Below, piece after piece: positions 17,206 through 26,650 of a DNA stretch of 64,000 bases. The translations under genes and the position numbers were made by a program. Positions within the stretch are counted from its first letter, which is position 1. Each line of letters starts with the position of its first letter. A model generated the notes under the pieces. The model did not search any database and was not told the origin of the DNA. It saw only the letters and a list, made by a program, of their open reading frames with translations. Location of the stretch: NCBI GenBank assembly GCA_015062305.1, contig SUUX01000004.1, forward strand, positions 62,001-126,000, read 5' to 3'. This DNA comes from Alphaproteobacteria bacterium (GTDB lineage Bacteria > Pseudomonadota > Alphaproteobacteria > RF32 > CAG-239).

Positions 17206-18984
17206 CTATCTAAACAAGCAATCAGCCCCTGCTCTTTTCATATTTTCACAAAGGTTCAGCAACTGAGCCTGTTTCCCAACAACCACCAATCTATACCATG
17301 GTTGACCACCAATACTTACCTCTTCAATCTTTCGATTATAATTTCCTAATTCTGGAAAACGCCTCAATAAGCTTACCCAATCTGCTTCTGCATTAGCCTT
17401 TTCTATATAAGACCCAAGCTGTAAAATCTCAGATCCTCTAGCCTGCAATGGACTTTTCACAATACTCTTATTTTTCACATTTGCAGCAGACACACCTCGC
17501 GCATTCACCACATTTTCTAGCCAATTTGGCTCTTTAGCCCAACCGGCTCCCAGATCCTCCATAACAGGCAATTCTTTCAACTGAGCCTGAGCCCCAGACA
17601 ACATTACCACCAAATCTTGATTAAATGCTTCCCTTAGCTCTGCACTAATGTCATCCAGAGGAGCTTTCATCAACGTAATGGTAAAAGGAGACAATCCTGC
17701 ATTAAAATACAAATCTCTTAATGCAACAGCTCTTTCCGCCTTTATCTGTTCTTGTTTTTTATCCAATTCCGCCATATCTATTTTTGCACGCAAAAAGGCC
17801 AATTTTTCTTCATTACCTCTTCCGGCATTTTTAGCTAACTGATTCAATTTTTTCTGCAAATTCTTTTCTGCTCTTATCGAAGATTCATACTGAGCATCGG
17901 CATACAACACCAACTGATAACTAACCTCAACTTGTGTCAAAACAGCAGCCCCTAACTCATCAAAAGCCTCTTCCAACCTTGTTTCTCGAATAACATCAAC
18001 AGCAGGTGTCTTCTTATATTCAATAACAGCTTTCACCAAATTTCTTGAGATTTTAATTGCCTTATCATACAAACTCTGTTCATACACCTCATTTTCAACC
18101 TTCAATCCATTCACATCCAATCTGGAAACCAATGGATATCTATTGCTGATATCTCTCCTCACCTGAGAATAAGGCAACCTTTTCATTTTTTCTTTTGCTA
18201 AAGCAAACTCTTTACGATTCCTAACCGCAGATTCTTGAAAAACCTCTATACTATATTCATCATCAAAATTTTCCAGCTCATAAAATCTGCGTCCTTCTAT
18301 CTTCAGTTCTTCCGGATCCAATTTGACCAAATTAGCATATTCTGCAACATCTAGTTTCAAATTATTTATTAATTCTTCAATCTTAACCAATAATACGCCC
18401 TGATTTTTTCGATAATCATATTCTGCCTCTGTCAGTTCGGTATTTTTTTTCTCTTTTTTATTAAGATTCTCAACTATTTTTGCCTCTTGCCTATACCATC
18501 TCTCTAACTCTTTTTCTTTTCTAACGGCATACCAAGCATCTTGGTGTGCTTTGATAGCATCCAATGCCAAATGACGTCCGGTACTTTCATAAAAATAGTG
18601 GTTAGCATAGGCCTGATTTCCACTCAAATTAGCTGCAGCATACATAACAGCCGCTTCCAAAACTCTTGCAGCTTGATAAAGTTTGCTTTCATCATCAACA
18701 TTCGCTCTTATGGCCTCATCAATAAACTCATCTGCATTTTGCTTAGAATAATTCTTAAACACTTTTTTGTGCAAACTGTTACCAACCACATCCACATTAT
18801 ACTTCGCGGCTCTTGCCATAGAATCATAAACATCCTGCTTACCTTTCGCTGGCTCCGGATTCGCATCAAAAATCAAATCTTCATGCCTCATTGTTGCATT
18901 TTCCACACCATCTGAAAAAGTACAACCGGCAATACCCAACCCTACAAAAACCAAAGCCATCCTAATAAAATTCAACTTATTCAT
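17206..18984 (-). CDS. Lipoprotein with TolC-like helical body and C-terminal SPOR domain
   Basis: The 592-aa product has a lipoprotein signal ending in GIAGC (Cys21). There is then a very long helical region (about 80-470), in which segments such as AVALRDLYFNAGLSPF resemble the coiled-coil half of TolC-type outer-membrane factors but without an obvious beta-barrel. The last 75 or so residues (EILQLGSYIEKANAEADW ... PWYRLVVVGKQAQ) fit a SPOR peptidoglycan-binding domain. So it is probably tethered to a membrane by lipid and bound to denuded glycan. GCGAGGG precedes ATG. First of the three-gene unit with the pentapeptide and VirD4-like genes. The TolC resemblance is by pattern only. Confidence 0.7.
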   Translation of the reverse strand: MNKLNFIRMALVFVGLGIAGCTFSDGVENATMRHEDLIFDANPEPAKGKQDVYDSMARAAKYNVDVVGNSLHKKVFKNYSKQNADEFIDEAIRANVDDESKLYQAARVLEAAVMYAAANLSGNQAYANHYFYESTGRHLALDAIKAHQDAWYAVRKEKELERWYRQEAKIVENLNKKEKKNTELTEAEYDYRKNQGVLLVKIEELINNLKLDVAEYANLVKLDPEELKIEGRRFYELENFDDEYSIEVFQESAVRNRKEFALAKEKMKRLPYSQVRRDISNRYPLVSRLDVNGLKVENEVYEQSLYDKAIKISRNLVKAVIEYKKTPAVDVIRETRLEEAFDELGAAVLTQVEVSYQLVLYADAQYESSIRAEKNLQKKLNQLAKNAGRGNEEKLAFLRAKIDMAELDKKQEQIKAERAVALRDLYFNAGLSPFTITLMKAPLDDISAELREAFNQDLVVMLSGAQAQLKELPVMEDLGAGWAKEPNWLENVVNARGVSAANVKNKSIVKSPLQARGSEILQLGSYIEKANAEADWVSLLRRFPELGNYNRKIEEVSIGGQPWYRLVVVGKQAQLLNLCENMKRAGADCLFR

Positions 18985-18998
18985 CTACGCCCTCGCTT

Positions 18999-19018
18999 TA
19001 TGTAACAATATGTAACAA
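18999..19018. repeat. Tandem 10-bp direct repeat upstream of the lipoprotein gene
   Basis: Two perfect head-to-tail copies of TATGTAACAA (reading TTGTTACATA on the minus strand) end 15 bp before the lipoprotein ATG. The spacing of one helical turn would suit an operator for the lipoprotein-pentapeptide-VirD4 unit; that is inference. Confidence 0.5.
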
Positions 19019-19098
19019 GAATTTAAAAGCTTTTTACCAAAAATATTGCTATATGTAAACTAAAATAAATTTCATGAACTATACATAGAGGTAAATTT

Positions 19099-20118
19099 AT
19101 GACTACCAATATCAAAGTTGCCGTTATCGGCGCAGGCATGATGGGCAAAAACCACATCAAAACATACAAAAATCTCAACGGAGTAGAACTGGTTGGTGTA
19201 TATGATATCTTTCCAGACGCATGCAAAGCGGCTGCAGAAGCTTTCGGCATCAAAGCATTCTCTTCCATGGAAGAAGTTGCTAATGAAGTCGATGCAGTTA
19301 GCGTTGTTACAACATCTGTAACCCACGCAGACGTTGGAGAGTTCTTCCTCAATCGTGGCATCCATTGTTTAATGGAAAAACCTCTGGCCACCACAGAAAG
19401 CCAATGCAAACGCCTCATTGATGCGGCAAAAGCCAACAATGTAACCTTGTTGGTTGGCCACATAGAGCAATTCAATCCTGCCGTTGAGCAAATGCACAAA
19501 ATATTATCCGATACCTCAAAAATTTGCTCACTTACTGCTCGCCGTATGTCTGCTGCCAGCGGTCGCATTACTGATGTTGATGTTGCTATGGATTTGATGA
19601 TACACGATGTTGAGGTGATTCAATCCTTAGTTAAATCTCCAGTTATAAATGTTCAGGCCTCTGCTGTAAAAACACCAAACAGCCCCAAAGGAAAAGATTA
19701 CATCACTGCCTTGTTAGAGTTTGAAAATGGCTCAACCGCAAACATAACTGCAAGCCGTATAACTCAAGCTCGTGTCAGAACACTATCTGTCACAACCGAC
19801 ACCAACTACATTGATATGGATTTCATCAATCAAAGTATCAACGTACACTCACAAGGCCGTATGCCTTTTGTAAATCAAGATGAAATACCGGATTGGATGC
19901 ACTATGGTCTAAAAGGAAGTGTTGAACAACTCTTCATTCCGACAAACCAACCATTGCAAGCAGAACTCAATCACTTCATAAATTGTATTAAAGGCAACGA
20001 AACACCACGCATTACCGGCGAGAATGCTTTAGAAGCCTTAAAAGTAATTTGGAGCATCGAAGAAAAACTCGGTTTTTTTACGCAAGATAATCAGTGCTTG
20101 AAAATAGCTGCTGAATAG
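19099..20118 (+). CDS. Gfo/Idh/MocA-family NAD(P)-dependent oxidoreductase
   Basis: The 339-aa product has the N-terminal Rossmann motif GAGMMG (11-16), the family signature EKPLATT (93-99), and a C-terminal beta-sheet domain with DLMIHDVEVIQSL, where the His-Asp pair matches the usual catalytic region. Such enzymes oxidise sugar or cyclitol hydroxyls. UDP-sugar dehydrogenases of the GnnA/WlbA type belong here, and GnnA homologues occur in alphaproteobacterial lipid A synthesis, but no partner aminotransferase or lpx gene is nearby, so the substrate is open. An AGAGG site precedes ATG. Confidence 0.85.
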   Translation: MTTNIKVAVIGAGMMGKNHIKTYKNLNGVELVGVYDIFPDACKAAAEAFGIKAFSSMEEVANEVDAVSVVTTSVTHADVGEFFLNRGIHCLMEKPLATTESQCKRLIDAAKANNVTLLVGHIEQFNPAVEQMHKILSDTSKICSLTARRMSAASGRITDVDVAMDLMIHDVEVIQSLVKSPVINVQASAVKTPNSPKGKDYITALLEFENGSTANITASRITQARVRTLSVTTDTNYIDMDFINQSINVHSQGRMPFVNQDEIPDWMHYGLKGSVEQLFIPTNQPLQAELNHFINCIKGNETPRITGENALEALKVIWSIEEKLGFFTQDNQCLKIAAE

Positions 20119-20140
20119 AATAAATCTTGCCAAATTTCAA

Positions 20141-20172
20141 AAAAAGAGCATAATATTATATGCTCTTTTTTT
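20141..20172 (+). terminator. Terminator after the oxidoreductase gene
   Basis: AAAAAGAGCATA / TATGCTCTTTTT stem followed by a T run, 23 bp after the stop codon. Confidence 0.85.
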
Positions 20173-20194
20173 AACATTTACCTAAAAGATAACA

Positions 20195-20947
20195 ATGCGC
20201 TACAAAATAACAATTGAATATGACGGAACAAACATTCTCGGATGGCAAAGACAATTAGACGGTCCTAGTGTCCAAGAATATCTTGAAAACGCAGTACTAT
20301 CCCTTGTGCCACACTCTTCATCTTCTCGCATAGAAGTACAAGGAGCTGGCCGAACAGATGCCGGGGTACATGCCTTAGCCCAAGTAGCTCACTTTGACTT
20401 AGAAAGAGAAATTGAAGATTGGAAATTGCGTGATGCAATAAATTTCCATCTCAGAGATCAAAACGCCCCAGTTGTTGTAACGCTTGTTGAAGCTGTATCA
20501 TCAGACTTTAATGCTAGGTTCTCTGCCAAAGGTCGAGGATATATATATAGGATACTAAACCGCAGAGCTCCCAGCGCATTAGAAAAAAACAGAGTTTGGT
20601 GGGTTCCGGTAGAACTTAACATCACCAAAATGCAAGAAGCTGCAAAACATCTGCTCGGATACCATGATTTCAGTTCATTTCGAGCTGCCGCCTGCCAGGC
20701 AAAATCTCCACTAAAAACACTTGATAAAATAGAAATATATCAGCAAGGAGAAGAAATAATATTTGAAGTGGAAGCCAAATCTTTTTTACACCACCAAGTT
20801 CGTAACATCGTTGGCACCCTCAAACTTGTAGGCGATGGTCACCTTCAACCTTCAGATATCAAAAAGATACTAGAAGCTAAAGACCGCAAAGTTGCCGGCC
20901 CTACCGCTCCGGCTTCTGGATTATATCTAAGCAAAGTATGGTACTAG
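20195..20947 (+). CDS. truA: tRNA pseudouridine(38-40) synthase TruA
   Basis: Makes pseudouridine at positions 38-40 of the tRNA anticodon arm. The 250-aa product has the catalytic motif GAGRTDAGVHA (50-60, Asp55), the HHQVRNIVGTL segment near 206-216 and normal length. It is convergent with recX, and the two stop codons overlap by a few bases without room for a terminator between them. Confidence 0.96.
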   Translation: MRYKITIEYDGTNILGWQRQLDGPSVQEYLENAVLSLVPHSSSSRIEVQGAGRTDAGVHALAQVAHFDLEREIEDWKLRDAINFHLRDQNAPVVVTLVEAVSSDFNARFSAKGRGYIYRILNRRAPSALEKNRVWWVPVELNITKMQEAAKHLLGYHDFSSFRAAACQAKSPLKTLDKIEIYQQGEEIIFEVEAKSFLHHQVRNIVGTLKLVGDGHLQPSDIKKILEAKDRKVAGPTAPASGLYLSKVWY

Positions 20948-21489
20948 ACCTCCTCCAATTCCAACACTTTCATCACCACATCATAGTCAAATCCAGCCCT
21001 AAGCAAAACAGCCAAGTCCTTAGATTTTCGTTCTTTTCGAATTTCTTGTGTTGCACTATATGGGCCAATTCTTTTTTTTCTTGCTAATTTTAACGCTCCT
21101 TCATAAGGATCAAAACTTTGCTCATCCATGATTTTATTAATTAAATTTTCATCGATTCCTTTTTCTCGCAACTTTATCACGATATATCTTGGTGATTTTC
21201 CTGCAGAAAGATACGTTTTAACTTTCATTTCACAATATCTGGCATCATCAATATACCCCAATCGCTCAAAATCAGCCAATAATTCTTCAATCCAACCAAA
21301 AGCTTCTTGTTTATCAAAGTCATTATTATAATGAGCATAATCGTAAACTCTTCGACGTAAGACTTGCCTCAAATTAGCCACGGAAGATTCAAATCGTTTT
21401 AAATAATAAAGGCCAATATTCTTCAATCTAACCTTCGTCATTTTACGCATATTTTTTTGTGTTTTAAGCTTTTCTTTTTCATCTGCCAC
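20944..21489 (-). CDS. recX: Regulatory protein RecX family
   Basis: RecX binds RecA filaments and limits their activity. The 181-aa product has the RecX helical repeats: YYLKRFESSVANLRQVLRRR near 30, LGYIDDARYCEMKV near 78, and SPRYIVIKLREKGID near 98. I take the GTG at 21489 as the start because AAAGGA lies eight bases upstream; the longest frame runs into the divergent hslO region and adds an unlikely hydrophobic stretch. A TATAAT (minus strand) sits about 20 bp upstream. recA is not in the window. Confidence 0.8.
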   Translation of the reverse strand: MADEKEKLKTQKNMRKMTKVRLKNIGLYYLKRFESSVANLRQVLRRRVYDYAHYNNDFDKQEAFGWIEELLADFERLGYIDDARYCEMKVKTYLSAGKSPRYIVIKLREKGIDENLINKIMDEQSFDPYEGALKLARKKRIGPYSATQEIRKERKSKDLAVLLRAGFDYDVVMKVLELEEV

Positions 21490-21554
21490 TTGAAAATTCC
21501 TTTTGATTAGATTATACCTTGAAACAAGTACAAATATACAAAGGAAAAACCATA

Positions 21555-22478
21555 ATGACCACAAAAAAAACAACCGATTTTGATAACTGTTCTTCATTTT
21601 TTATAGAAAACGGAGTTTATCAAGGACGCCTCATTCGCCTACATGATGTTGTTAACACCATAATCAACAAGCACAAATACCCCACACCTATAGCTGCCGT
21701 TGTTGCGGAAACAACTGTTTTAGCGGCAATGCTTGCATCTCAACTAAAATATGATGGCTTATTCACCTTACAGATTCAAAGCAATGGCGTTATCAATTTA
21801 GTTGTAGTCGATGTAACATCAGATGGTAAAATACGTGCCTGCGCCAGATATAACGAAGAAAGATTGAAACAAGCACAAAAGCTTCGTAAAACTGATGGAC
21901 AAATAGAAGCTGCTCCTCACCTGCTAGGCGGAGGAACTCTTGCTTTTACGGTAGATCAAGGAAGCAATACCGAACTATACCAAGGAATAGTCGACTTGCA
22001 AGGAAAGAACCTTACAGAATGCGCTCTTCGCTACTTTAAGCAGTCTGAACAAATTGATACGGATATCAAACTTTTCCTCAAAACACCAACTAAGGAATCC
22101 CCCTCTTGGCTAGCTGCCGGTATTATGCTACAAAAAATGCCCTCAGCAGGATCTAATCTAACCACAGAAGAACAAACAGAAACATGGAATGAAGCCAAAA
22201 TATTCATGCAAAGCTTACATGAGAATGAAGTATTTGATGCATCCCTTACTTCAGAAGAAATTCTACATCGTCTGTTTCACGGGAACCACCTCAATATATC
22301 AACTTCAAAAGAATATTCTTTTGGTTGTCGTTGCTCCAGAGAAAAACTATTAAACACCCTACAAACATTTTCGCCTGAAGAAATTACTCAAATGGTAGAA
22401 AACAATCAGATTCGAGCAACTTGCCACTTTTGTAATGAAGAATATGTTTTCACACCAGGCGAACTTCATAAACAATAG
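21555..22478 (+). CDS. hslO: Redox-regulated chaperone Hsp33
   Basis: Holdase activated by disulphide formation under oxidative plus heat stress. The 307-aa product has the redox-zinc switch at its C-terminus, with Cys258 and Cys260 (CRC) and Cys290 and Cys293 (CHFC), and the N-terminal substrate domain with GGGTLAFTVDQG. ATG 21555 with AAAGGA upstream is chosen over a TTG 12 codons earlier. It is divergent from recX across a 65-bp gap that must hold both promoters. Confidence 0.94.
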   Translation: MTTKKTTDFDNCSSFFIENGVYQGRLIRLHDVVNTIINKHKYPTPIAAVVAETTVLAAMLASQLKYDGLFTLQIQSNGVINLVVVDVTSDGKIRACARYNEERLKQAQKLRKTDGQIEAAPHLLGGGTLAFTVDQGSNTELYQGIVDLQGKNLTECALRYFKQSEQIDTDIKLFLKTPTKESPSWLAAGIMLQKMPSAGSNLTTEEQTETWNEAKIFMQSLHENEVFDASLTSEEILHRLFHGNHLNISTSKEYSFGCRCSREKLLNTLQTFSPEEITQMVENNQIRATCHFCNEEYVFTPGELHKQ

Positions 22479-22511
22479 TTTAACCAGTTTTTAATTAATA
22501 TCTAATATCTT

Positions 22512-22547
22512 AGAAGAAGCTTTGAAAAGAAAGCTTCTTCTTTTTTT
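22512..22547 (+). terminator. Terminator after hslO
   Basis: Perfect 12-bp stem (AGAAGAAGCTTT / AAAGCTTCTTCT) with a 6-nt loop and a T7 run. Confidence 0.92.
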
Positions 22548-22568
22548 ATTTAACAATGGAACAAAACC

Positions 22569-23192
22569 ATGATAAAACTTACAAAAATTATACCTCTTTT
22601 TATGGCAGGAATCTTCCTTTCCGGATGCGCTTCTTGGTTTCCACAAAGCGAAGAAAATTTACCTCGCTACACAGAACCTCGTTATGATACCGAAGAACCT
22701 ATTCAGTTGAAAGTCAGTCAAATAAATGTCATCTCCGAATTTGCACCATCTTTCACCCGTCCGCATGTAGAGCACTTATTCCCTGTTTCTATAGAAAAGA
22801 CTGCCAAACTATGGGCTCAAGATAGATTAAAGGCAGCTGATTTCTCATCTTCTAAAATAGCGGAGGTAATAATCAAAGACGCCAGTGTCACAGAAAGCTT
22901 AGAACAAAGTGGGAATCAAATTTTTAATTCTGACCGTGTCCGCTACAGAGCAACATTGGTCATGACAATCAAAATAACAGATCCCGAAAATATGTCACAA
23001 GCTTCAACCAATGTAGATGCGTGGAGAGAACTCACCATACCTGCTGATACCGATATTGCTGAAAAAGAACAATATTGGAATGGCATGGTAAAAAAACTCT
23101 TTGATGAATTCAACACCAAAATGACAACAAATATTTATGAATACCTAAATATGTACGTTATAAACAAACCAATTAGTCCGACATATTATTAA
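22569..23192 (+). CDS. Orphan lipoprotein
   Basis: The 207-aa product has a lipoprotein signal ending LSGC (Cys20), then an acidic, proline-containing linker (about 24-45) and a mixed alpha/beta domain. I do not recognise the domain; segments such as LFPVSIEKTAKLWAQDRL resemble small exported proteins common in alphaproteobacteria but not a named family. GGAA lies ahead of ATG. It is convergent with apaG, with stop codons overlapping by 4 bp. Confidence 0.7.
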   Translation: MIKLTKIIPLFMAGIFLSGCASWFPQSEENLPRYTEPRYDTEEPIQLKVSQINVISEFAPSFTRPHVEHLFPVSIEKTAKLWAQDRLKAADFSSSKIAEVIIKDASVTESLEQSGNQIFNSDRVRYRATLVMTIKITDPENMSQASTNVDAWRELTIPADTDIAEKEQYWNGMVKKLFDEFNTKMTTNIYEYLNMYVINKPISPTYY

Positions 23193-23599
23193 TGTAGGGT
23201 TCTAGTTCCATTCTCTCCGGATACTGACAAATTAAACGTTGGTATCCGGATTTCTTTTATCTTAGTTTGCCCTTCTTCCAATACTCGACAACACCCATAA
23301 AACACGGCATTCGGAGAACTCAATGGCGCTTCTGATGTATATTCAAAACATTCACCTGGCTCCAACTCCGGCAGCTCTCCCTTAAAACCATCGCTACAAT
23401 CGTTATAGCTATTACCGGCTTCATCTGTAATGTTCCAGTTTTTTCCTAATAACTGTATTCTTGAATCGGTGTTATTTTCTATACAAAGATAATACCCCCA
23501 AACAAATTCAGAGGATGCTTTTTCATCAACCAAAACAGGGCATGCCGAAACTACAATACCATCTGTCTGAGTTGTCAAATACTCTCCATCAGATAACAA
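23189..23599 (-). CDS. apaG: ApaG-family protein
   Basis: ApaG is a small fibronectin-III-like protein linked in E. coli to Co2+/Mg2+ efflux and diadenosine tetraphosphate levels. The 136-aa product keeps the family pattern: WGYYLCIENNTDSRIQLLGKN, NITDEAGN, ELEPGECFEYTSEAPLSSP and PTFNL near the end. The start is a TTG with a strong AGGAGG five bases upstream. The usual GxGVVGEQP is altered to SDGFKGELP, a divergent copy. Confidence 0.85.
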   Translation of the reverse strand: MLSDGEYLTTQTDGIVVSACPVLVDEKASSEFVWGYYLCIENNTDSRIQLLGKNWNITDEAGNSYNDCSDGFKGELPELEPGECFEYTSEAPLSSPNAVFYGCCRVLEEGQTKIKEIRIPTFNLSVSGENGTRTLH

Positions 23600-23722
23600 T
23601 TCGGCCTCCTATAAAAAAATTAACTAACTATTAATTTTTTAAATAAGCCTCATCTGATTCGCAAGTATGAGTCTATTTTATCCCCAAGCTTATACCCAAA
23701 TATTTTTATTTATTTTTTCTCT

Positions 23723-23752
23723 AAAAAAAGAGAGCTATATAGCTCTCTTTTT
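23723..23752 (-). terminator. Terminator after ftsH
   Basis: AAAGAGAGCT / AGCTCTCTTT stem with an ATAT loop and a T tract on the minus strand, 3 bp past the ftsH stop codon. Confidence 0.85.
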
Positions 23753-23754
23753 CA

Positions 23755-25620
23755 TTATGCCTCTGGAACAGAAGACTGTACCCTTTTTGCTTCTTCTACC
23801 GGAGCTTCATCAGACTTATCTATTTTCTTTCCCGCAATAACATCCTTTATTTCTTCTCCGGTCAAAGTCTCAAATTCTATCAGTGCCTGAGATAATGTTT
23901 CCCATTCTTTTTCATGCTCTTGCAATATCTTCTTTGCTTCTGCATGAGCATTCACAACTAATGACTTAATCTCGGCATCAACCAATTTTGCAGTATCCTC
24001 ACTCATATTTTTGCTCTGAGTAACAGACTTGCCCAAAAATACTTCTCCTGTATTTTCAGCATACAAAACTGGTCCTAATTTTTCACTCATTCCCCATTCT
24101 GTAACCATCGAACGAGCCAAATTAGTTGCCGCAGCAATATCAGAAGATGCACCACTTGTTACTTTTTTAGGGCCAAACTTTAATTCTTCAGCCACTCTGC
24201 CTCCCATCATAATAACCAAACGAGACAACATCTTAACCTTAGAATATGAATACTGATCTTTCTCTGGCAACTGCTGAACCATTCCAAGAGCTCTGCCTCT
24301 TGGAATAATAGTTGCCTTATGAATAGGATCTGTTTCTTCTACAAACAATGAACAAATAGCATGACCAGCCTCATGATAAGCTGTCAACATTTTTTCTTTT
24401 TCATCCATTGCCATAGATTTTCTCTCGCTACCCATCAAAACTTTATCTTTTGCATCATCAAAATCTTTTGATGTCACTTTATGCTTATTCTTTCGAGCCG
24501 CCAACAAAGCTGCTTCATTAACCAAATTAGCCAAGTCTGCTCCCGAAAACCCCGGTGTTCCTCTTGCAATCACAGACAAATTAACATCTTTTGCCAAAGG
24601 AACTTTTTTTACATGAACCTTTAATATTTCTTCTCGACCTTTTTTGTCCGGATTAGTAACTGTTACTTGTCTATCAAATCTGCCCGGACGCAACAATGCC
24701 GGATCCAAAACATCTGGTCGGTTGGTTGCCGCAATAATAATAACATTTTCATTGTCTTCAAAACCATCCATCTCAACCAAAAGCTGATTTAGTGTCTGTT
24801 CTCTCTCATCATTTCCGCCGCCCAATCCTGCACCTCTATGACGTCCGACAGCATCAATCTCATCAATAAACAACAAACAAGGAGCATTTTTTTTGGCTTG
24901 GGCAAACATATCTCTAACCCTACTTGCACCAACACCCACAAACATCTCCACAAAATCAGAACCCGATATTGAAAAAAATGGCACATCGGCTTCTCCTGCC
25001 ACTGCTTTTGCCAGCAATGTCTTACCTGTTCCCGGAGGTCCTACCATCAAAACACCTTTAGGTATTTTTCCACCCAAACGTTGAAATTTTTCAGGATCTT
25101 TCAAAAAGTCTATAATTTCTTCCAATTCTTGTTTAGCCTCATCAGCTCCGGCCACATCAGCGAATGTAACTTTTTTTGTGTTCTCTATCAAGCGCGCTCT
25201 AGACTTACCAAAACTCATAGCCTTATTATTGCCTGAATTTGCCTGACGCATAAAAAACACCCACACTCCAATAAGCAACAGCATCGGAAACCAAGATATC
25301 AACATTCCCCATAAATTATCAGAAGTATTATCTGTTGGCTGCGCAGAAACCTTAACATCATTATCTCTCAGCATTTCAACCATTTTCGGATCAAAAGGTG
25401 CATATGTATAAAAACGTTTTCCGTCAGTATACACACCGCTTATACTGGCACCTGTAATTGTCACCTCTGCAACTTTTTTACTCTCTACATGATCCATAAA
25501 TTCAGAAAAAGCTAATTTTTCAGCATTTGCTTGTTCTGGGTTTCCCACAAACATATTCATCGCTCCGGTCAACAGCACCAGTGCTAACAACCAGACAATA
25601 ATATTCCTTCCTGTTTGCAT
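23755..25620 (-). CDS. ftsH: ATP-dependent zinc metalloprotease FtsH
   Basis: Membrane-anchored AAA+ protease that degrades misfolded membrane proteins and selected regulators. The 621-aa product has two membrane segments (about 7-24 and 104-124) around a periplasmic loop, Walker A GPPGTGKT (194-201), Walker B LLFIDEID, the SRH region ending RPGRFDRQ, and the zinc site HEAGH (416-420). Length is normal. A promoter lies just upstream. The gene stands alone here, without the tilS or folP neighbours often seen. Confidence 0.98.
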   Translation of the reverse strand: MQTGRNIIVWLLALVLLTGAMNMFVGNPEQANAEKLAFSEFMDHVESKKVAEVTITGASISGVYTDGKRFYTYAPFDPKMVEMLRDNDVKVSAQPTDNTSDNLWGMLISWFPMLLLIGVWVFFMRQANSGNNKAMSFGKSRARLIENTKKVTFADVAGADEAKQELEEIIDFLKDPEKFQRLGGKIPKGVLMVGPPGTGKTLLAKAVAGEADVPFFSISGSDFVEMFVGVGASRVRDMFAQAKKNAPCLLFIDEIDAVGRHRGAGLGGGNDEREQTLNQLLVEMDGFEDNENVIIIAATNRPDVLDPALLRPGRFDRQVTVTNPDKKGREEILKVHVKKVPLAKDVNLSVIARGTPGFSGADLANLVNEAALLAARKNKHKVTSKDFDDAKDKVLMGSERKSMAMDEKEKMLTAYHEAGHAICSLFVEETDPIHKATIIPRGRALGMVQQLPEKDQYSYSKVKMLSRLVIMMGGRVAEELKFGPKKVTSGASSDIAAATNLARSMVTEWGMSEKLGPVLYAENTGEVFLGKSVTQSKNMSEDTAKLVDAEIKSLVVNAHAEAKKILQEHEKEWETLSQALIEFETLTGEEIKDVIAGKKIDKSDEAPVEEAKRVQSSVPEA

Positions 25621-25658
25621 CCTTATTCCTCTAACATATTTTAATAATCACTTTTAAA

Positions 25659-25687
25659 TATATAGTTTTTTTCTCATCAAAACTCAA
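25659..25687 (-). promoter_or_regulatory. ftsH promoter
   Basis: On the minus strand, -35 TTGAGT and -10 TATATA are separated by 17 nt and end about 38 bp before the ftsH start. Confidence 0.55.
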
Positions 25688-25712
25688 GCAAGTAATACAA
25701 CCTTAAACAAGA

Positions 25713-25740
25713 AAAGCGATTCTTTTTCAAGAACCGCTTT
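25713..25740 (-). terminator. Terminator after the DsbA-like gene
   Basis: Near-perfect 12-bp stem AAAGCGATTCTT / AAGAACCGCTTT with a 4-nt loop, followed on the minus strand by a T-rich tail. Confidence 0.75.
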
Positions 25741-25763
25741 CCCGTATCTAAGAACAAATGAAA

Positions 25764-26480
25764 TTATTTTGCTGCATTAATAGCATCTTGCAAAACATTT
25801 TCATCCAAAGTTTGAATGATCTTGCCGTTCAATACCAAAGTTGGCACGCCACCAACTCTAACTTTGTTAGCTAACTCAGAAGCATCAGACAATACCTTAT
25901 TAACTTTTTCAGATTCCATATCTGTCTTCAATTTTTCTAAATTAGCACCTGCCAAAACAGCAGCCTCATCAATCTTAGCTTCTGTCATAGGACCATCAAT
26001 TTCAAAGATTGCAGAGTAAACTTCAGCAAATTTGCCTTGTTCTTTAGCTGCAATAGAAGCTTTAGCTGCATACTGAGACATTGGAGACAAGAAAGCCAAT
26101 GGCTTTGTTACCAATTTCAAATCAGGATTCTTAGCAACAATATTCTTCAACACAGGATAAATTTTTCTGCAATATCCGCAAGAATAATCAAAAAATTCTA
26201 CCAATACAACCTTGCCTTCTGGATTACCCAAAACGCCATCAGCCGCATTATTATACAACTCATCAGCACTATTGGCTAACAATTCCTGAGCCTCTTTCAT
26301 TGCTTTTTCACGTTGTTGAACTTCATAATTTTGCATAGCTTCAACAATCAATTCAGGCTTCTCAGCCAATACTTTTTCAACATCAGAACCTTTGCCACAG
26401 CAGCAGATGCACATAACCAATGCAACTATTGCAACAACCAAAGCTACCAATGATACATATATAGCATTAATTTTTTTCAT
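25764..26480 (-). CDS. DsbA-family thiol:disulphide oxidoreductase (Com1/ScsC-like)
   Basis: A 238-aa membrane-tethered thioredoxin-fold protein. It has an N-terminal signal anchor (about 6-25) directly followed by an odd cysteine cluster CICCCG (24-29), a helical segment, then FFDYSCGYCRK with the active site CGYC (101-104) and a cis-proline loop GGVPTLV near 212. The family introduces or shuffles disulphides in exported proteins. ATG 26480 with GAGGA upstream is chosen over a TTG five codons earlier. Confidence 0.85.
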   Translation of the reverse strand: MKKINAIYVSLVALVVAIVALVMCICCCGKGSDVEKVLAEKPELIVEAMQNYEVQQREKAMKEAQELLANSADELYNNAADGVLGNPEGKVVLVEFFDYSCGYCRKIYPVLKNIVAKNPDLKLVTKPLAFLSPMSQYAAKASIAAKEQGKFAEVYSAIFEIDGPMTEAKIDEAAVLAGANLEKLKTDMESEKVNKVLSDASELANKVRVGGVPTLVLNGKIIQTLDENVLQDAINAAK

Positions 26481-26498
26481 AGTTAGGATCCTCAATAT

Positions 26499-26527
26499 AT
26501 TATAATCAACGTATCTAATCTAAACAA
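26499..26527 (-). promoter_or_regulatory. Promoter of the DsbA-like gene
   Basis: TTGTTT and TATAAT (minus strand) with a 17-nt spacer end 18 bp before the ATG; the Shine-Dalgarno GAGGA lies in between. Confidence 0.6.
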
Positions 26528-26650
26528 AGATAATTAGTTTTACAAGTATAAAATAAAAATATATTTATTACCTTGAATATATAAATAAATCATTTCTTCA
26601 TAAATCATAATGTATCATATAGCAAATATTAGCATTTAACAGAGGTAACA

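Noticed and set aside
19023-19568. 181-codon minus-strand frame over the start of the oxidoreductase gene
   Set aside because: Overlaps a clear Rossmann-fold gene and has shadow-like composition.
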